This document shows positions 7,595 through 16,855 of a stretch of 64,000 bases of DNA, in pieces. Below the pieces are notes generated by a model. That model had not been told where the DNA came from. It searched no databases and was given only the letters and a program-made list of their open reading frames with translations. Numbering within the stretch: the first letter of the stretch is position 1; each line of letters starts with the position of its first letter. A program made the position numbers and the translations under genes. The stretch is from the NCBI RefSeq assembly GCF_030546935.1, contig NZ_JAUOPH010000004.1, forward strand, positions 124,001 to 188,000, read 5' to 3'. Source of the stretch: Marinobacter sp. 2_MG-2023. Lineage in GTDB: Bacteria; Pseudomonadota; Gammaproteobacteria; Pseudomonadales; Oleiphilaceae.

Positions 7595-10500
7595 TTATTC
7601 AGATGCCGCAATCAGACTGGCGTTGCCACCGGCCGCAGTTGTGTCTACGCAAAGATGACGTTCAATCACAAAGCGCTGATCGAGAGTGTGCTCTGTGATC
7701 AAAGGCAGCAGCGCACCATCACGTTTGGCCAGAGCCAGGCGATATTTCCGCAGGAGTGGCTGTTCAGCGCAGCTTACAACCGCCTCAAAGCCGCTGGCAC
7801 TGCCCAGTGCCTCCGGCTCAAGATTACCCTCAACGCCTACAATGGGCAGCCCGGCTTGCGCAGCGCGATTTACAGATTCTGCGACACCGGGCGCAACCAC
7901 AATCACTTTGTTGCCCTGTGACAACGCCATAGCTGCCTGTGCCAACGCCGTTTCCTTGTCAGGCCCTAGGCATAACACAACCCCACGGGCATGATTGCTA
8001 AGGCGGTTCAGTTCACCCGTTGGTCCCGGCAATTCTTCAACATGGGCATCCAAAGGCTCGGGCACCTTGCCGAAAATCGGTTCCAGGGCTTCAATTCTGG
8101 CTTTTGGAGCGGGCACTTCAAGCTTGCGCAGATTAGCTGCCAAGCCTTCCAACTTCTTGCCTTCGACTGTTTTACCACCCGATTCGGCCGGACGTTCTGC
8201 CTTGGGCCCTTTCAGGAAACGACGAACATATTGCGGGCCGCCGGCCTTAGGACCGGTTCCGGAAAGCCCTTCACCACCAAATGGCTGAGAACCAACGATT
8301 GCACCAATCTGGTTACGGTTAACGTAGGTATTGCCGACCTTGATCCGGCTGGAAATCCGGTCAACCCGGTTATCAACCCGGCTGTGGATGCCGAACGTCA
8401 GTCCGTAGCCCCTGGCGTTTATGTCATCAACAACCTTGTCGATGTCCTTGGCCTCAAAGGTAGCCACATGCAGTACCGGGCCGAAGATCTCCTCTTCCAT
8501 ATCCTTAATGCCGCTGACTTTCAGCACAGCCGGCGAGACGAACAGACCTTTTTCCGGCACGGGAAGCTTTTTCAGCAAGCGACCTTCGCGCTCAAACTTG
8601 TCGCAATGGTCCACGATCTTCTTGCGGGCGGCTTCGTCAATGACCGGACCCACATCCGTGGAAAGCGCCCAGGGATCTCCAATCCCCAGTTCTTCCATGG
8701 CACCGTAGAGCATTTCCAACAGGTTATCCGCAATGTCTTTTTGCACATACAGCATGCGTAGCGCAGAACAACGCTGGCCTGCACTCTGGAACGACGAGGC
8801 CAGTACATCCCGAACCACTTGTTCAGGCAGGGCCGTCGAATCCACAATCATGGCGTTAAGACCGCCGGTTTCTGCCACCAACGGCGCGTCCGGTGCAACG
8901 TTCTCAGCCATCACCTTGTTGATACGCTGAGCGGTCGCTGTGGAGCCGGTAAAGCACACTCCGGCTATACGGGGGTCAGAGGTGAGCGCGGTGCCCACCG
9001 TCGCGCCAGAACCCGGCAGAAGCTGAATGGCATCCTTTGGAATACCCGCTTCGTACATCAATTCAACAGCGCGCGCCGCAAGCAATGAGGTTTGCTCCGC
9101 CGGTTTGGCGAGGACTACGTTGCCGGCCGCCAGGTTCGCCAGAATCTGACCTGTAAAGATCGCCAACGGAAAGTTCCAGGGCGAGATACAAGTGACAACG
9201 CCGCGAGCCTCACCTTGATCGCTGTTGCGTACGCCTTCATTGGCGTAAAACTGCGAGAAATCAACCGCCTCACGAATTTCGGCGATGGCATCCAGTAGAG
9301 ATTTTCCAGCTTCCCGCGTTGTCAGTGCAAACAGCTCGTAGGCATTCTCCTCCAGCAGGTCGCCGACTTTGCGAACGCAGGCTGCGCGGTCTTCTGCCGA
9401 CATGGCGGACCAGCGAGTGAAACCTTGCTCGGCAGCGGTAATGGCAGCATCGACATCGGCTTCATTAGCCTGAGTCATCTGCCCGACCAGGTCATCCGGA
9501 TTAGCTGGATTTTTAACGTCCAGCACTTCATTGCCGGTGATGTCCGCGGCAATAAGCGGGCCGCCAGTCCAGTGGTGACTGCGGAACGCATCGCGACCTT
9601 CGTTGATGCGCGCAACCGTAACAGGGTCGGTAATATCCCACCCTTTGGAGTTGCGGCGATTGGGGCGAAACAGGTCTGCAGGCTGCACAATCACTTTGCT
9701 CGAAAGGTTCTCACCAAGCTCCTGGACTGCATCAATCGGGTCCTTGGCGATCTCCTCAGGCGTGATGCTGGTATCTACAATCTGGTTAACGAACGAGCTA
9801 TTAGCGCCATTTTCAAGCAATCGACGTACAAGGTAAGCCAGCAAATCGGCGTGCTTGCCTACAGGTGCATATATCCTGCAAGGCACACCACTCTCCTTGA
9901 GGACCTGGTTATGCAATGATTCGCCCATGCCATGCAGGCGCTGGAACTCATAACTTTTCAGACCAGCAGTTTTAACCAGCTCCAGAATGGCCGAAACCGA
10001 ATGCGCATTGTGGGTGGCGAACTGTGAATAAATGCGGTCGCTCATGCCCACCAGCTTTTTGGCGCATGAGAGGTAAGCCACATCGCTGCATGCTTTACGT
10101 GTAAATACAGGAAAATCACTCAGACCCATTACCTGGGCGCGCTTGATCTCGGCATCCCAATAGGCGCCTTTGACCAGACGGACCATGATGCGGCGGTCGA
10201 GCTTTTCGGAGAGAGCGTATAGCCAGTCAAGGGTATGTGAAGCACGCTTGGCAAAAGCCTGAACAACTACGCCAAAGCCATCCCAGCCCGCCAGTTCCGG
10301 GTCAGACAATATCCCTTCGATGACATCCAGTGAAAGGTCGAGGCGGTCCTGTTCCTCGGCGTCAATATTGAACCCCATATTCGCAGCCGCCGCTTTCTTG
10401 GCCAGCATCAGGGCCCGGGGCAACAGCTCAGTCATAACCCGGTCTTTCTGGCCATATTCGTAACGGGCCAGCAGTGCAGACAGTTTGACGGAAATCCCGG

Positions 10501-11224
10501 GATTTGTGCGCACATCGTCTTTGCAGTTTTTGGCGATGCTATCAATGGCGTGGGAGTAAGACTCAAAATAACGACGGGCATCAGCATCGGTACGAGCGGC
10601 TTCGCCAAGCATGTCGTAGGAATAGGTATAGCCCTTGGCCATGTAGGACTTGGCCTCGCTCTGGGCTTCTTCAATGTCGCGGCCCAGAACAAACTGACGG
10701 CCCATTTCCTTCATAGCCTGGCCTGCGACAGTACGAACCACCGGTTCACCCAGGCGCTTGACCAACTTGCGAAGGGTTTCCCCCACTGTGTGGCGTTCGG
10801 AGTCCTTCAGCAGGTTGCTGGTCATCAAGAGCGCAACGGTCGTGGAGTTGATGAACGATGACGACGCCTTGCCAACGTGAGCTCCCCAGTTGCCAGAGGT
10901 AATCTTGTCTTCAATCAGCGCACTTATGGTCGTGTTGTCCGGCACACGCAACAGCGCCTCAGCCAGACACATAAGCGCAACGCCCTCTTTAGTGGTGAGG
11001 CCGTATTCGGCAAGAAATTTTTCCATGATCGTGGATTTCGCGTTTGCACGGACGCTGCGCACCAGGTCCGCCGCTCGCGCCGAAATCGCTTCACGCTCTT
11101 CCCGGGACAACTGAGCGTCAGCAATCATCTCGTGAATGACTTTATACTCATCTTCGAGATAATAATCGCGAACCCCTTGCCGACTTTGGGCAAGTTCGGG
11201 AGTAACTGATTGCTGCGATGACAT
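7595..11224 (-). CDS. putA: Bifunctional proline dehydrogenase / L-glutamate gamma-semialdehyde dehydrogenase PutA
   Basis: 1209 residues, oxidising proline to glutamate in two steps at the inner membrane, feeding electrons to quinone (FAD domain) and NAD. The PRODH domain (about residues 150-470) shows RLVKGAYWDAEIKRAQ, YEFQRLHGMGESLH and RIYAPVGKHADLLAYLVRR. The aldehyde dehydrogenase domain (about 560-1010) shows NFPLAIFTGQ, VCFTGSTATAQ, AETGGLNAMIVDS and SAGQRCSALR, with the catalytic Cys at 819. A C-terminal extension of about 170 residues follows, as in longer PutAs. There is no N-terminal ribbon-helix-helix domain, so it is not self-repressing like E. coli PutA; a divergent Lrp-type regulator probably controls it. 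GAGAGGT precedes the ATG. Confidence 0.96.
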   Translation of the reverse strand: MSSQQSVTPELAQSRQGVRDYYLEDEYKVIHEMIADAQLSREEREAISARAADLVRSVRANAKSTIMEKFLAEYGLTTKEGVALMCLAEALLRVPDNTTISALIEDKITSGNWGAHVGKASSSFINSTTVALLMTSNLLKDSERHTVGETLRKLVKRLGEPVVRTVAGQAMKEMGRQFVLGRDIEEAQSEAKSYMAKGYTYSYDMLGEAARTDADARRYFESYSHAIDSIAKNCKDDVRTNPGISVKLSALLARYEYGQKDRVMTELLPRALMLAKKAAAANMGFNIDAEEQDRLDLSLDVIEGILSDPELAGWDGFGVVVQAFAKRASHTLDWLYALSEKLDRRIMVRLVKGAYWDAEIKRAQVMGLSDFPVFTRKACSDVAYLSCAKKLVGMSDRIYSQFATHNAHSVSAILELVKTAGLKSYEFQRLHGMGESLHNQVLKESGVPCRIYAPVGKHADLLAYLVRRLLENGANSSFVNQIVDTSITPEEIAKDPIDAVQELGENLSSKVIVQPADLFRPNRRNSKGWDITDPVTVARINEGRDAFRSHHWTGGPLIAADITGNEVLDVKNPANPDDLVGQMTQANEADVDAAITAAEQGFTRWSAMSAEDRAACVRKVGDLLEENAYELFALTTREAGKSLLDAIAEIREAVDFSQFYANEGVRNSDQGEARGVVTCISPWNFPLAIFTGQILANLAAGNVVLAKPAEQTSLLAARAVELMYEAGIPKDAIQLLPGSGATVGTALTSDPRIAGVCFTGSTATAQRINKVMAENVAPDAPLVAETGGLNAMIVDSTALPEQVVRDVLASSFQSAGQRCSALRMLYVQKDIADNLLEMLYGAMEELGIGDPWALSTDVGPVIDEAARKKIVDHCDKFEREGRLLKKLPVPEKGLFVSPAVLKVSGIKDMEEEIFGPVLHVATFEAKDIDKVVDDINARGYGLTFGIHSRVDNRVDRISSRIKVGNTYVNRNQIGAIVGSQPFGGEGLSGTGPKAGGPQYVRRFLKGPKAERPAESGGKTVEGKKLEGLAANLRKLEVPAPKARIEALEPIFGKVPEPLDAHVEELPGPTGELNRLSNHARGVVLCLGPDKETALAQAAMALSQGNKVIVVAPGVAESVNRAAQAGLPIVGVEGNLEPEALGSASGFEAVVSCAEQPLLRKYRLALAKRDGALLPLITEHTLDQRFVIERHLCVDTTAAGGNASLIAASE

Positions 11225-11558
11225 AGCTGTACCTCTCAGTTGTTTGTCTTTTTCGCATTCTACCTACAACGACAAAGACTATTTCACTGTATAGACCAAA
11301 AACACATATCATTTCGGCTTTATTGACCAACAAAAATACAGAAATTCCCCTTTATTAAGTGCCTTTTCAGGCAAATTAACTTATGCTCACGAAGCCTCTT
11401 TCCCGGGAGCCAATGGGCCATCTGGTACTTTCAACCTACAGCATAGTGCCCCAATCGCGGACTTGCCCAAAAGTGACGGTTTGGACATATACAGCAGGTT
11501 TACGACTGTTGGAACGGGAGAGGTCAGATGACTACAGCCACGCGGGCGCCATCACAAT
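11225..11558. promoter_or_regulatory. putA-lrp divergent control region with phased GACCAA repeats
   Basis: A 334-bp AT-rich region between putA and the Lrp-like gene. Two similar direct repeats start at 11294 (GACCAAAAACACA) and 11325 (GACCAACAAAAATACA). They are 31 bp apart, about three helical turns, which suits an Lrp-type octamer bound along one face of the DNA. They lie 70-115 bp upstream of the putA start. No clear -35/-10 pair is visible, and the rest (about 11345-11520) shows no further structure apart from the short leader ORF described separately. Function as Lrp-type sites is an inference. Confidence 0.35.
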
Positions 11559-11572
11559 ATGAGCGAACTTGA
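11528..11572 (+). CDS. 14-residue leader ORF overlapping the start of the Lrp-type regulator
   Basis: ATG at 11528 follows GGGAGAGGTCAG, a better ribosome site than anything in front of the regulator start at 11559. The frame encodes MTTATRAPSQYERT and stops with TGA at 11570-11572, inside the regulator gene in another frame. The regulator ATG therefore lies within the leader ORF. Such an arrangement could couple regulator translation to leader translation. The codons show no stretch of a single amino acid that would suggest classical attenuation. Whether it is translated is unknown. Confidence 0.35.
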   Translation: MTTATRAPSQYERT

Positions 11573-12011
11573 CCGGATAGATCATTCCATTATTCGTGAA
11601 CTGCAAAAGAATGCACGGATCACAATCACCGACCTTGCCTCCCGTGTTGGACTATCCAAAACCCCATGCCAAGTGCGTATGCGGCGGCTTGAGGAACAAG
11701 GTTTTATTACCGGCTACACGGTGCTGGTAAACCATACCAAGTTAGGACAAAGCCACATCGCCTTCGCCCAGATAACTCTGAGCGACACCAGCAGCGATGC
11801 ACTCAGGGCTTTCAACAAAGCGGCGAAAGAAATTGCGGCCGTTGAGCAGTGCCACATGATTGCAGCCAACTTCGATTATCTGCTGAAGGTGCGTACCCGT
11901 AACATGGCAGAGTACCGGCAGGTGCTGGGCGAGCAAATTTCTGCCTTGCCCCATGTACTGCAAACGAGCACGTTTGTGGTGATGGAAAACGTAAAAGATG
12001 TGGGGCTTTGA
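11559..12011 (+). CDS. Lrp/AsnC-family transcriptional regulator (probable PutR)
   Basis: 150 residues with the standard Lrp layout: an N-terminal helix-turn-helix (LDRIDHSIIRELQKNARITITDLASRVGLSKTPCQVRMRRLEEQGFITGY) and a C-terminal RAM ligand-binding domain ending HVLQTSTFVVMENVK. The start chosen follows the universal LDxxDxxI N-terminus. It is divergent from putA, which itself lacks the DNA-binding domain. In bacteria with such PutAs, a neighbouring Lrp-type protein (PutR) activates putA in response to proline; that role is inferred from position. It ends 22 bp before a convergent gene. Confidence 0.88.
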   Translation: MSELDRIDHSIIRELQKNARITITDLASRVGLSKTPCQVRMRRLEEQGFITGYTVLVNHTKLGQSHIAFAQITLSDTSSDALRAFNKAAKEIAAVEQCHMIAANFDYLLKVRTRNMAEYRQVLGEQISALPHVLQTSTFVVMENVKDVGL

Positions 12012-12033
12012 AGCATCTGATCGCGCAAAGCGA

Positions 12034-12807
12034 CTACTTGTTGACCCTCGCCAGCCCCAGAGAAGATACATGCAGGCCAAGCTCACTTCGATAAAGCGCA
12101 TTGCCGATGCCCAGTACAATATTCTCTACCGTAAAGTTGGAGGACACGGCACTGGCGCCGCCAGTGGCGCGGGACTCCAGTACGAGCACCAGGCGCAGTA
12201 AATCCAGCAACCGAATGACCAGATCAAGAATACCAAAATCACTCGGCGCATCATCGATACGGGATATAACATAAGCTCTGGCCGCCTCTACCACAAAGGC
12301 TTCGTGACCCGTAAGGTGCTCGGTCCCCATACATTTGATCGACTCAACGCGCTGCTCTCGCTCACGTCTGATAGCCTCCATACAAACATCGCCGGAGTTC
12401 TCATGCGTTTTACCTCCACGCAGAATACCTGCGAGGCGAAAATCCACTTTGCCCTCGCTGCGCATCTGATCGTACTCGCTCTTCAGACTCTCTTTGGCGT
12501 GAGGAAAATACCGGCGGATTGCCGTCTCGCGGGCCCGCTCGAGATCTTCGGTCGTCGCCAGACTCACCAGCGAACTCATCACGCGAACACAGTGCAGCAG
12601 GTGCTGCCAGCGAGCCGATTCGATCGAAAGCGGGTTATCCGGAAGCACACGTTTGGCTGAAACAAACTCGAAGTACAGAGCAGTCACCTCCTGCTCCGAA
12701 AAATCAGACGTACGAATAATTCGCCGCAAACCCAACTTTTCAATATCCCGCAAAAGACTGGGAATCAGCATCAGAACGTAATGTTGCGCGCCTTCCGATA
12801 TCGACAT
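12034..12807 (-). CDS. Hypothetical soluble helical protein
   Basis: 257 residues that I do not recognise. The sequence is mostly amphipathic helix, rich in Arg, Glu and Leu, without a signal peptide or membrane helix. A segment DLVIRLLDLLRLVLVLESRATGG is the most hydrophobic part, and several Arg-rich helices (EAIRREREQRVESIK) suggest protein or nucleic-acid contact. The gene stands alone, convergent with the Lrp-type regulator and divergent from the alkylsulfatase with a 196-bp gap. The coding frame is uninterrupted, with codon use like its neighbours, so it is likely real. Confidence 0.6.
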   Translation of the reverse strand: MSISEGAQHYVLMLIPSLLRDIEKLGLRRIIRTSDFSEQEVTALYFEFVSAKRVLPDNPLSIESARWQHLLHCVRVMSSLVSLATTEDLERARETAIRRYFPHAKESLKSEYDQMRSEGKVDFRLAGILRGGKTHENSGDVCMEAIRREREQRVESIKCMGTEHLTGHEAFVVEAARAYVISRIDDAPSDFGILDLVIRLLDLLRLVLVLESRATGGASAVSSNFTVENIVLGIGNALYRSELGLHVSSLGLARVNK

Positions 12808-13003
12808 ATCTCATTACTGCTCCGGTTAACAACTGCTCTTACCATAGCACCAAGCCCCCGCAACCGCTGCCCCCATTTTACCTCGCCCACCCCGTGCTTA
12901 ACTGACCGAATCCTCTGTTCTGATAGCCTTTGGCGGCCGATATCAGTTAATTTGGCTACCAAAGACAGTTCCGGAATCCGTCCACTAATAACAACAGGTC
13001 ACC

Positions 13004-15046
13004 ATGAAACCAAAACTCGTTTACCCACAGCGAATCATTTTGCCGATAATTGTTGCCCTGTTGGGGGTCGCAGGCTGCGACTCAGGGCCAGCTCAGGAAT
13101 CCGGCGCCAACGCCACCGGCCATACAGCGCCAACAGACATTACCAGCCGGATTAACACCGAAGTACTCGAACAGCGCCCCTTCAGCAATCGCGAAGACTT
13201 CGATAACGCCCGCCGAGGACTGATTGCCCAGGACCCGAGCCTGGTGGTAGAGGGAGAAAACGGCGCTGCTATCTGGAATATGCCGGAATACGGCTTTGTT
13301 GATGAACATGGTGAAAACGCCCCCGCCTCGGTTAACCCCAGCCTCTGGCGGCAGGCTTCACTCAATAATATTCATGGGTTGTTCAAAGTGACTGAGGGAC
13401 TCTACCAGCTCCGGGGCTTTGATCTGGCAAATATGTCCATCATTGAAGGCGACACCGGCTGGATTCTGGTGGACCCACTGACCTCCCGTGAGACTGCAAG
13501 CAAGGCCTTCCTGTTCGCCCAGGAACATCTCGGCAAGAAGCCCCTGAAAGCGATCATCTTTACCCATAGCCACATCGATCATTTTGGCGGTGTAATGGGT
13601 GTACTCCAGCACCTTTCAGACGAAGAGAAGCGCGAACTGAAAATCATCGCGCCCGAAGGTTTTGAGGAAGAAGCCACCAGCGAAAATATCATCGCAGGCC
13701 CTGCAATGACGAGGCGTGCCATGTACATGTATGGCAAACGGCTGGAACGCGACGAGCGCGGTCACGTGGGGACGGGACTTGGTAAAGGGCCGGCGTTCGG
13801 TACCTTCGGGTTTGCAGAACCGACACAACTGGTCAGCAAGACAGGCAGTGAACTGACCGTCGATGGCGTCCGGATGGTCTTCCAGATCGTTTCCGGCTCC
13901 GAAGCGCCCTCTGAGTTCACCTTCTATCTGCCCGAGCTCAAGGCTTTCTGCGGTGCCGAACTGGTCAGCAGAAACATGCATAACCTCTACACCCTGCGAG
14001 GCGCCAAGGTACGGGATGCCCGCATCTGGAGCGCGTTCATCGACGAGGCCCGAAGCCGGTTTTCCGATGCAGACGTCTATTTTGCCAGCCATCACTGGCC
14101 GCTGTGGGGGCAAGACAACATTCAGGACTTCCTGGTGAAACAGCGGGACACCTATAAATTCATCCACGACCAGAGTGTTCGCCTTATGAACCGCGGTTTC
14201 ACCCCCAACGAAATCGCCGACAATTTGCAGCTCCCGGCGGCCCTGAATCAAGACTTCCACAACCAGGGTTACTATGGGACCGTTTCCCACAATGCAAAAG
14301 CGGTGTACCAGAACTATATGGGATGGTATACGGCAAACCCTGCAAAGCTTGATCCCTTGCCTGAAGCTGAATCCGCTGAGCGTTATGTAAAGATGATGGG
14401 TGGTGCAGACAGCATCCTGGAAAAAGCACAAAGCGACTTTGACGCTGCTGCTGAGATGAGCACAGTTGAAGGCAAGAAAGCCTACCGGTGGCTGGCAGAA
14501 CTCCTGAATCATGTTGTCTTTGCCGATCCGGGCAATCAACAAGCCTTGTCCCTGCTGGCGCAGGTGTACGACCAACTCGGGTATCAGGCAGAATCAGCAC
14601 CCTGGCGTGACTTCTATCTTACCGGCGCTTATGAGCTTCGCCATGGAGGACCTGACGAAGGTATCAAGCCCGCAGCCATGACGGACGTCTTACTCAATAC
14701 CCCAGTCTCGCTGTTCTTCGACAGCATGGCAGTGCGGCTGAATGCCGATGATGCGGAAGGTGAGTCCCTGAGGATCAAGGTTACCTTCACGGACCTTGGC
14801 GAAAGCTACCTGTTAACGCTGGACAACTCCGTTCTGCACAACCGGGAGACCAGCAGCGACACACCAGCAGATGCGACTCTGAAACTGACCCGCCCTCTGT
14901 TCGTGGACATTCTGACCGGCGAGGCAGGATTAAAGGACATGCTGTTCAGCGACGACATCAGTTTTGAAGGGAGCAAACTCGACCTCCTAGGCTTCTTCAG
15001 CATGCTGGACAAACCGGAGGGTAAATTCAACATCGTGACACCCTGA
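13004..15046 (+). CDS. Lipoprotein-type linear alkylsulfatase (SdsA1-like metallo-beta-lactamase fold)
   Basis: 680 residues. The N-terminus is a lipoprotein signal ending VAGC with the lipidated Cys at 25. The metallo-beta-lactamase domain contains THSHIDHFGG (His188, His190, Asp192, His193), the dinuclear zinc site of SdsA1-type alkylsulfatases, and FCGAELVSRNMHN further on. A middle helical dimerisation region follows, and the C-terminal domain is SCP2-like (TPVSLFFDSMAVRLNADDAEG... to the end). The family hydrolyses primary alkyl sulfates such as dodecyl sulfate to alcohol and sulfate. Anchoring as a lipoprotein implies periplasmic or surface action. It is a single-gene unit facing an MFS transporter convergently. 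Confidence 0.9.
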   Translation: MKPKLVYPQRIILPIIVALLGVAGCDSGPAQESGANATGHTAPTDITSRINTEVLEQRPFSNREDFDNARRGLIAQDPSLVVEGENGAAIWNMPEYGFVDEHGENAPASVNPSLWRQASLNNIHGLFKVTEGLYQLRGFDLANMSIIEGDTGWILVDPLTSRETASKAFLFAQEHLGKKPLKAIIFTHSHIDHFGGVMGVLQHLSDEEKRELKIIAPEGFEEEATSENIIAGPAMTRRAMYMYGKRLERDERGHVGTGLGKGPAFGTFGFAEPTQLVSKTGSELTVDGVRMVFQIVSGSEAPSEFTFYLPELKAFCGAELVSRNMHNLYTLRGAKVRDARIWSAFIDEARSRFSDADVYFASHHWPLWGQDNIQDFLVKQRDTYKFIHDQSVRLMNRGFTPNEIADNLQLPAALNQDFHNQGYYGTVSHNAKAVYQNYMGWYTANPAKLDPLPEAESAERYVKMMGGADSILEKAQSDFDAAAEMSTVEGKKAYRWLAELLNHVVFADPGNQQALSLLAQVYDQLGYQAESAPWRDFYLTGAYELRHGGPDEGIKPAAMTDVLLNTPVSLFFDSMAVRLNADDAEGESLRIKVTFTDLGESYLLTLDNSVLHNRETSSDTPADATLKLTRPLFVDILTGEAGLKDMLFSDDISFEGSKLDLLGFFSMLDKPEGKFNIVTP

Positions 15047-15060
15047 AGCACCATGAACCC

Positions 15061-15089
15061 AGCTCTCCCTGAATCAACCGGAGAGAGCT
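15061..15089. terminator. Weak hairpin between convergent alkylsulfatase and MFS genes
   Basis: AGCTCTC at 15061-15067 pairs with GAGAGCT at 15083-15089, overlapping the last codons of the MFS gene. There is no T-run on either strand, so it is at best a weak bidirectional terminator. Confidence 0.25.
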
Positions 15090-16258
15090 GTGTTCGTTTC
15101 ACTGCCCTTGATCCGACGCGCCAGGTGCAGCACCCCGACACCAAGCGCCATCACCAACAGCGTAAGCCATAGGCCATTGGTGTAATTACCCTCGACATCG
15201 GCAAGGTAACCAACAACGGCAGGCGCCAGCATCTGGGCGATACCATAGCTGAAGGTGAGCCGGCTCATGGGCCGGGAGGGGTTTTCCGGGAATACCCGGC
15301 CAACCATCGCCAGCATCATGCTGACAATGCCGATAAAGCTGGCACCATAGATAACGGCGCTGAGCATTACACTGAGCATGCTGGTATTGATGATCAGCAT
15401 TAGAATACTGACCGCATTAAGTGTGTAAGCAAGATAGAGCGCTGTCCACTGCCCCCACCGGCGTGTAAATACGTCCCATAGCCAGCAGGCAGGTGTGGCA
15501 GAAAGTCCGGCAACAAGCCAGATCAGCCAACCATGGCCGCTGAGTGCCGGTATTGACTCGGCAATGGCCACCAGAAACGTTGCCGTTACTACGTACCCGA
15601 CGCCGGCACAGAAGTAAGCCAACTGCAAAATCACGATAAATCGGCTGCGCTCCTCATTGGCCCCCGCGTTGCCCGTTCGCGGCAAAGCACAGGCACGATA
15701 ATCCGGCATCCAGCGCCAGGCGGGAACCAGCAGCGCCAGCCCCACAAGCCCGTATATTACCCACTGTTGATCCCAGCTGAAGGGCCCTTTGATCAGCTCC
15801 GCGATAACTGCCGTCAGAACAATCCCGAGCCCGATGCCCGAAAAGAACACGCCGAGCTCGGATTTTTCGTTGTTTTTTATCAGCCAGCTCATCAACAGGC
15901 CGGCGCCGAGCAACATGCCCGCCGACGTACTGAGACCGGAGACAAAACGCAAGACAAACCACAGCCAGGTCTCTGTGGTGTACCCCATGAGAACAGTAGA
16001 GGCGACCGCAACCACAAGCCCAAGCTGATACAGCTTTACCTTGAGCCCCAGATCACTGATCCGGGTGATAAGGAGCGCGCCCGTCAGGTAACCGGCGTAG
16101 TTTACAGTCGCGAGCATGCCCACTACGGACTGGCTAAGCCCGAGCGCTTCCATCATCTCGGGGATCATTGGCGTATATGAGAACCGCGCAACCCCGACCG
16201 TGACCACAACTGTGATCACGCTGGCTGCCAGCACCCTTATTGTTTCTATTGTTTTCAC
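15074..16258 (-). CDS. YbfB/YjiJ-family MFS transporter
   Basis: 394 residues with twelve predicted hydrophobic segments. The N-terminal GVARFSYTPMIPEMMEALGLSQSVVGMLATVNYAGYLTG is the recognisable signature of the YbfB/YjiJ branch of the major facilitator superfamily, including the Arg-Phe pair in helix 1. The substrate is unknown for the family. The stop lies 27 bp from the stop of the alkylsulfatase and the start lies 30 bp downstream of efpL, on the same strand, so it may be read through from efpL. No experimental function can be proposed. Confidence 0.88.
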   Translation of the reverse strand: MKTIETIRVLAASVITVVVTVGVARFSYTPMIPEMMEALGLSQSVVGMLATVNYAGYLTGALLITRISDLGLKVKLYQLGLVVAVASTVLMGYTTETWLWFVLRFVSGLSTSAGMLLGAGLLMSWLIKNNEKSELGVFFSGIGLGIVLTAVIAELIKGPFSWDQQWVIYGLVGLALLVPAWRWMPDYRACALPRTGNAGANEERSRFIVILQLAYFCAGVGYVVTATFLVAIAESIPALSGHGWLIWLVAGLSATPACWLWDVFTRRWGQWTALYLAYTLNAVSILMLIINTSMLSVMLSAVIYGASFIGIVSMMLAMVGRVFPENPSRPMSRLTFSYGIAQMLAPAVVGYLADVEGNYTNGLWLTLLVMALGVGVLHLARRIKGSETNTALSG

Positions 16259-16288
16259 GGGGCTTCCCTAATTCAGAACAACTTCGGA

Positions 16289-16855
16289 TCAGGCGCGGCT
16301 AAGGAACTTGCGCTCCTCCACGTTGATTTTGATCCGGTCTCCAGTAGAAATGTGTTCCGGAACCTGGACGATCAGCCCGGTGGTCAGTTTCGCAGGCTTG
16401 GTGCGAGCGGTGGCAGATCCACCCTTTACAGACGGATCTGTTTCTTCGATATCAAGTTCTACGGTTGGAGGCAGTGCCAGGGCTACAGGCGCGTCACTGA
16501 CCAGAACAACCATAACACCCTGAGTGTCTTCACTGATAAAGAGCAATTCGTCAGCGATAGCTTCGCCATTCAGGCTGTACTGAGTGAAATCTTCGCTATC
16601 CATGAAGACGTATTCGTCGCCATCAGAATAAGAGAAGGTCGCAGGCCTGCGCACGAGGTCGGCAAGGTTCAGCATGTCGGAATCCTTGAACGTCTCGTCG
16701 ATCTTGGCTCCAGTTACCACGTCATACATACGCATACGGTAAAGGCTTCCGCCGGCCCGCCCCTGAGGAACGGAGCGCTCGATGTCCTTTACAAAATAGA
16801 CCCGACCTTCGTATTCAACCGCGGAATTTTTCTTGATTTCATTTGCTCTAGGCAT
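16289..16855 (-). CDS. efpL: Elongation factor P-like protein EfpL (YeiP)
   Basis: 188 residues, the usual three-domain EF-P fold. The start [10 protein letters not shown], the tail [29 protein letters not shown] and the domain II motif [14 protein letters not shown] match YeiP rather than canonical EF-P. The tip of the loop in domain [15 protein letters not shown], places Arg at position 33, where E. coli EfpL also has an unmodified Arg. The family relieves ribosome stalling at proline-rich sequences; the EfpL form extends this to other stalling motifs. No modification enzyme is seen nearby, which is consistent with an unmodified Arg tip. Confidence 0.92.
   Translation of the reverse strand: MPRANEIKKNSAVEYEGRVYFVKDIERSVPQGRAGGSLYRMRMYDVVTGAKIDETFKDSDMLNLADLVRRPATFSYSDGDEYVFMDSEDFTQYSLNGEAIADELLFISEDTQGVMVVLVSDAPVALALPPTVELDIEETDPSVKGGSATARTKPAKLTTGLIVQVPEHISTGDRIKINVEERKFLSRA

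Noticed and set aside
9425-9919. Open frame antisense to putA
   Set aside because: Shadow of putA; composition unlike a real protein.
13616-14575. 319-codon open frame antisense to the alkylsulfatase gene
   Set aside because: The opposite strand encodes a clear, complete alkylsulfatase; the antisense frame has no recognisable domain.
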